In this document: piece by piece, positions 5,487-6,473 of the stretch
How positions within the stretch are numbered: the first letter of the stretch is position 1
How the letters are laid out: each line of letters opens with the position of its first letter
Assembly: GCA_030453005.1 (NCBI GenBank)
Contig: JAKDLE010000173.1
Span: 1-6,473 of the forward strand
Direction: 5' to 3'
Source of the DNA: Pseudonocardia sp.
GTDB lineage: Bacteria; Actinomycetota; Actinomycetes; Mycobacteriales; Pseudonocardiaceae
Length of the DNA: 6,473 nucleotides
Notes under the pieces: model-generated
Databases searched by the model: none
What the model was told of the DNA's origin: nothing
What the model saw: the letters and a program-made list of their open reading frames with translations, nothing else
Position numbers and translations under genes: made by a program

Positions 5487-5963
5487 TCAGGTGAACAGGT
5501 GCTCGAACGCCGTGAGGTTGGCGGTCGACTCCCCGCGGTCGGAGCGCCAGGCGTACTCGCGCCGGATGGAGGACGCGAACCCGAGCTCCAGGAGCGTGTT
5601 GAAGTCGCCGTCGGCGGCCTCGAGCACCTGGCCGAGCACGCGGTCGATCTCCTCGGTCGTGACGGCGTGCAGCGCGAGGCGGCCGGTGAGGTGGATGTCG
5701 CCGACGCGGTCGAGCGTGTAGTGCACGCCGTAGAGCCGGGCGTTGCGCTGCAGCAGGAACCGGTAGACGGCCTCGAACTCCTCGTCCGGCCTGCGGCACA
5801 CGAAGGCGGTGACGACCAGCGCGTGGTCGCTCACCACGAGGTGGCAGTGCGTCTGCAGGCGGTTGGTGCCGGGCATCGTGACGAGGAACCGACCCTCCTC
5901 GCGGCGCTGGTGCTCGACCTCCAGCTCGATGAGGGCAGCCGAGATCGTCGCGTCCGTACTCAT
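5487..5963 (-). CDS. YbjN-domain protein encoded after mshA, 158 aa
   Basis: Complete small cytosolic protein of the YbjN / type III secretion chaperone-like fold. Features: an N-terminal helix [20 protein letters not shown], strands [20 protein letters not shown], a central [20 protein letters not shown] (residues 67-86), [14 protein letters not shown] (88-101) and the C-terminal helix [20 protein letters not shown]. The ATG at 5963 overlaps the mshA stop as ATGA, so translation is probably coupled; no independent strong ribosome site is seen. A YbjN-like gene directly follows mshA in many actinobacteria (Rv0487 after Rv0486 in Mycobacterium tuberculosis), so the pairing is old and conserved. 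The biochemical function is unknown; a role tied to mycothiol or to protein handling is only a guess. Confidence 0.88.
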   Translation of the reverse strand: MSTDATISAALIELEVEHQRREEGRFLVTMPGTNRLQTHCHLVVSDHALVVTAFVCRRPDEEFEAVYRFLLQRNARLYGVHYTLDRVGDIHLTGRLALHAVTTEEIDRVLGQVLEAADGDFNTLLELGFASSIRREYAWRSDRGESTANLTAFEHLFT

Positions 5964-6473
5964 GACGCGATCATCCCGACCGTCGTCCGCTCCCGCTCGG
6001 CGAACTCCGCGGCGGCGCCTCCGTAGGTGTCCAGCAGCGTGTCGGTGGTGCGGTCCCAGGAGAAGGCGTGGGCGTGCACGAGTGCGCCGCGGCCCAGCTC
6101 GTCGCGACGGGCGAGGGCGGCGCGCAGCGCGTCGGCCCACGGCTCGGCGCCGTGCCCGGGCACCAGCAGCCCGGAGCGGCCGTCGGCCACGGCCACCGGC
6201 AGGCCGCCGACCTGCGCGGCGACGACGGGCGTGCCGCAGGCCTGTGCCTCCAGCGCCACCAGCCCGAACGACTCGTTGTGGCTCGGCACGGCGACGACGT
6301 CGGCCGCGCGGTAGACGTCGACGAGGCCTGCGCCGCCCTGCGGCGGCAGGAACCGCACCACGTCGGCGATACCCAGCGACCGTCCCAGCTGCTGCAGCGA
6401 CGTCGGCTCGGCCAAACCGCTGCCCGAGGGCCCGCCCGCGACGAGCACCACGAGCCTGCGGCGGAGCGACGGG
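5960..6473 (-). CDS. mshA: D-inositol-3-phosphate glycosyltransferase MshA, C-terminal 170 residues (cut by window edge)
   Basis: MshA joins N-acetylglucosamine from UDP-GlcNAc to 1D-myo-inositol 3-phosphate, the first committed step of mycothiol synthesis. The visible part is the C-terminal nucleotide-sugar-binding domain of a GT-B, GT4-family enzyme: [10 protein letters not shown] (start of the last Rossmann-like half), [40 protein letters not shown] containing the E-x7-E pair (E67 and E75 of the visible part), [17 protein letters not shown], and the closing amphipathic helix [16 protein letters not shown]. The sequence around NESFGLV[AI][20 protein letters not shown] is characteristic of MshA rather than of other GT4 enzymes. 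It ends with a TGA that shares bases with the start of the ybjN-like gene. The N-terminal acceptor domain lies beyond the right edge. Confidence 0.93.
   Translation of the reverse strand, partial: PSLRRRLVVLVAGGPSGSGLAEPTSLQQLGRSLGIADVVRFLPPQGGAGLVDVYRAADVVAVPSHNESFGLVALEAQACGTPVVAAQVGGLPVAVADGRSGLLVPGHGAEPWADALRAALARRDELGRGALVHAHAFSWDRTTDTLLDTYGGAAAEFAERERTTVGMIAS

Noticed and set aside
2894..5494. An 866-codon plus-strand open frame spanning the HD-WhiB remnant and running antisense through the whole CoA ligase and DUF4349 remnant
   Set aside because: Only its first ~80 codons resemble proteins (HD and WhiB pieces). The rest is the complementary shadow of a clear ligase gene, with low-complexity Arg/Asp/Val/Gly-rich sequence typical of antisense frames in high-GC DNA.
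4560..6026. A 488-codon plus-strand open frame
   Set aside because: It lies opposite the start of the CoA ligase, the DUF4349 remnant and the YbjN-like gene; its composition is that of a shadow frame.

Overview
High-GC actinobacterial DNA. The mycothiol glycosyltransferase end (MshA), the WhiB-type cysteine motif, the mycobacterial-type SOS box and the G/C-rich third codon positions all point to an actinomycete. A Pseudonocardiaceae-like host is my guess from overall protein style, not something shown. Only four genes look intact or intact as far as the window goes: the C-terminal part of mshA, a YbjN-like gene coupled to it, a 4-coumarate--CoA ligase-like AMP-forming enzyme, and a RibD/dihydrofolate-reductase-like oxidoreductase. 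All four are on the minus strand.

Layout. 1-196: start of an unidentified minus-strand gene running off the left edge, with a near-perfect LexA (SOS) operator lying across its start codon. 210-489: no recognisable gene. 490-1385: remains of an IS4-family transposase, broken by about six frame changes and missing its C-terminal end. 1386-1974: mostly unassigned, with a coding-like minus-strand stretch, a strong imperfect hairpin, a doubtful small plus-strand ORF, a second hairpin, and an 8-bp tandem repeat (7 copies) enclosed by an 8-bp inverted repeat. 1975-2520: the reductase gene. 2521-2762: nothing recognised. 2763-3128, plus strand: an HD-domain phosphohydrolase remnant with two frame changes, running in frame into a WhiB-like cysteine motif. 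3218-4789: the CoA ligase. 4945-5371: a decayed DUF4349 gene. 5487-6473: ybjN-like gene and mshA, joined by an ATGA overlap.

Taken together, a conserved core segment on the right (mycothiol synthesis plus its usual partner) adjoins an accessory segment with a partial mobile element and several pseudogenes. Intact reading frames across about 2.5 kb of CoA ligase, ybjN-like and mshA sequence argue that the broken frames elsewhere are real decay and not poor sequence. I see no convincing new multi-gene system. The most informative signals are the SOS-controlled, probably leaderless gene at the left edge, the HD-WhiB chimera, and the repeat and hairpin cluster between 1580 and 1990.
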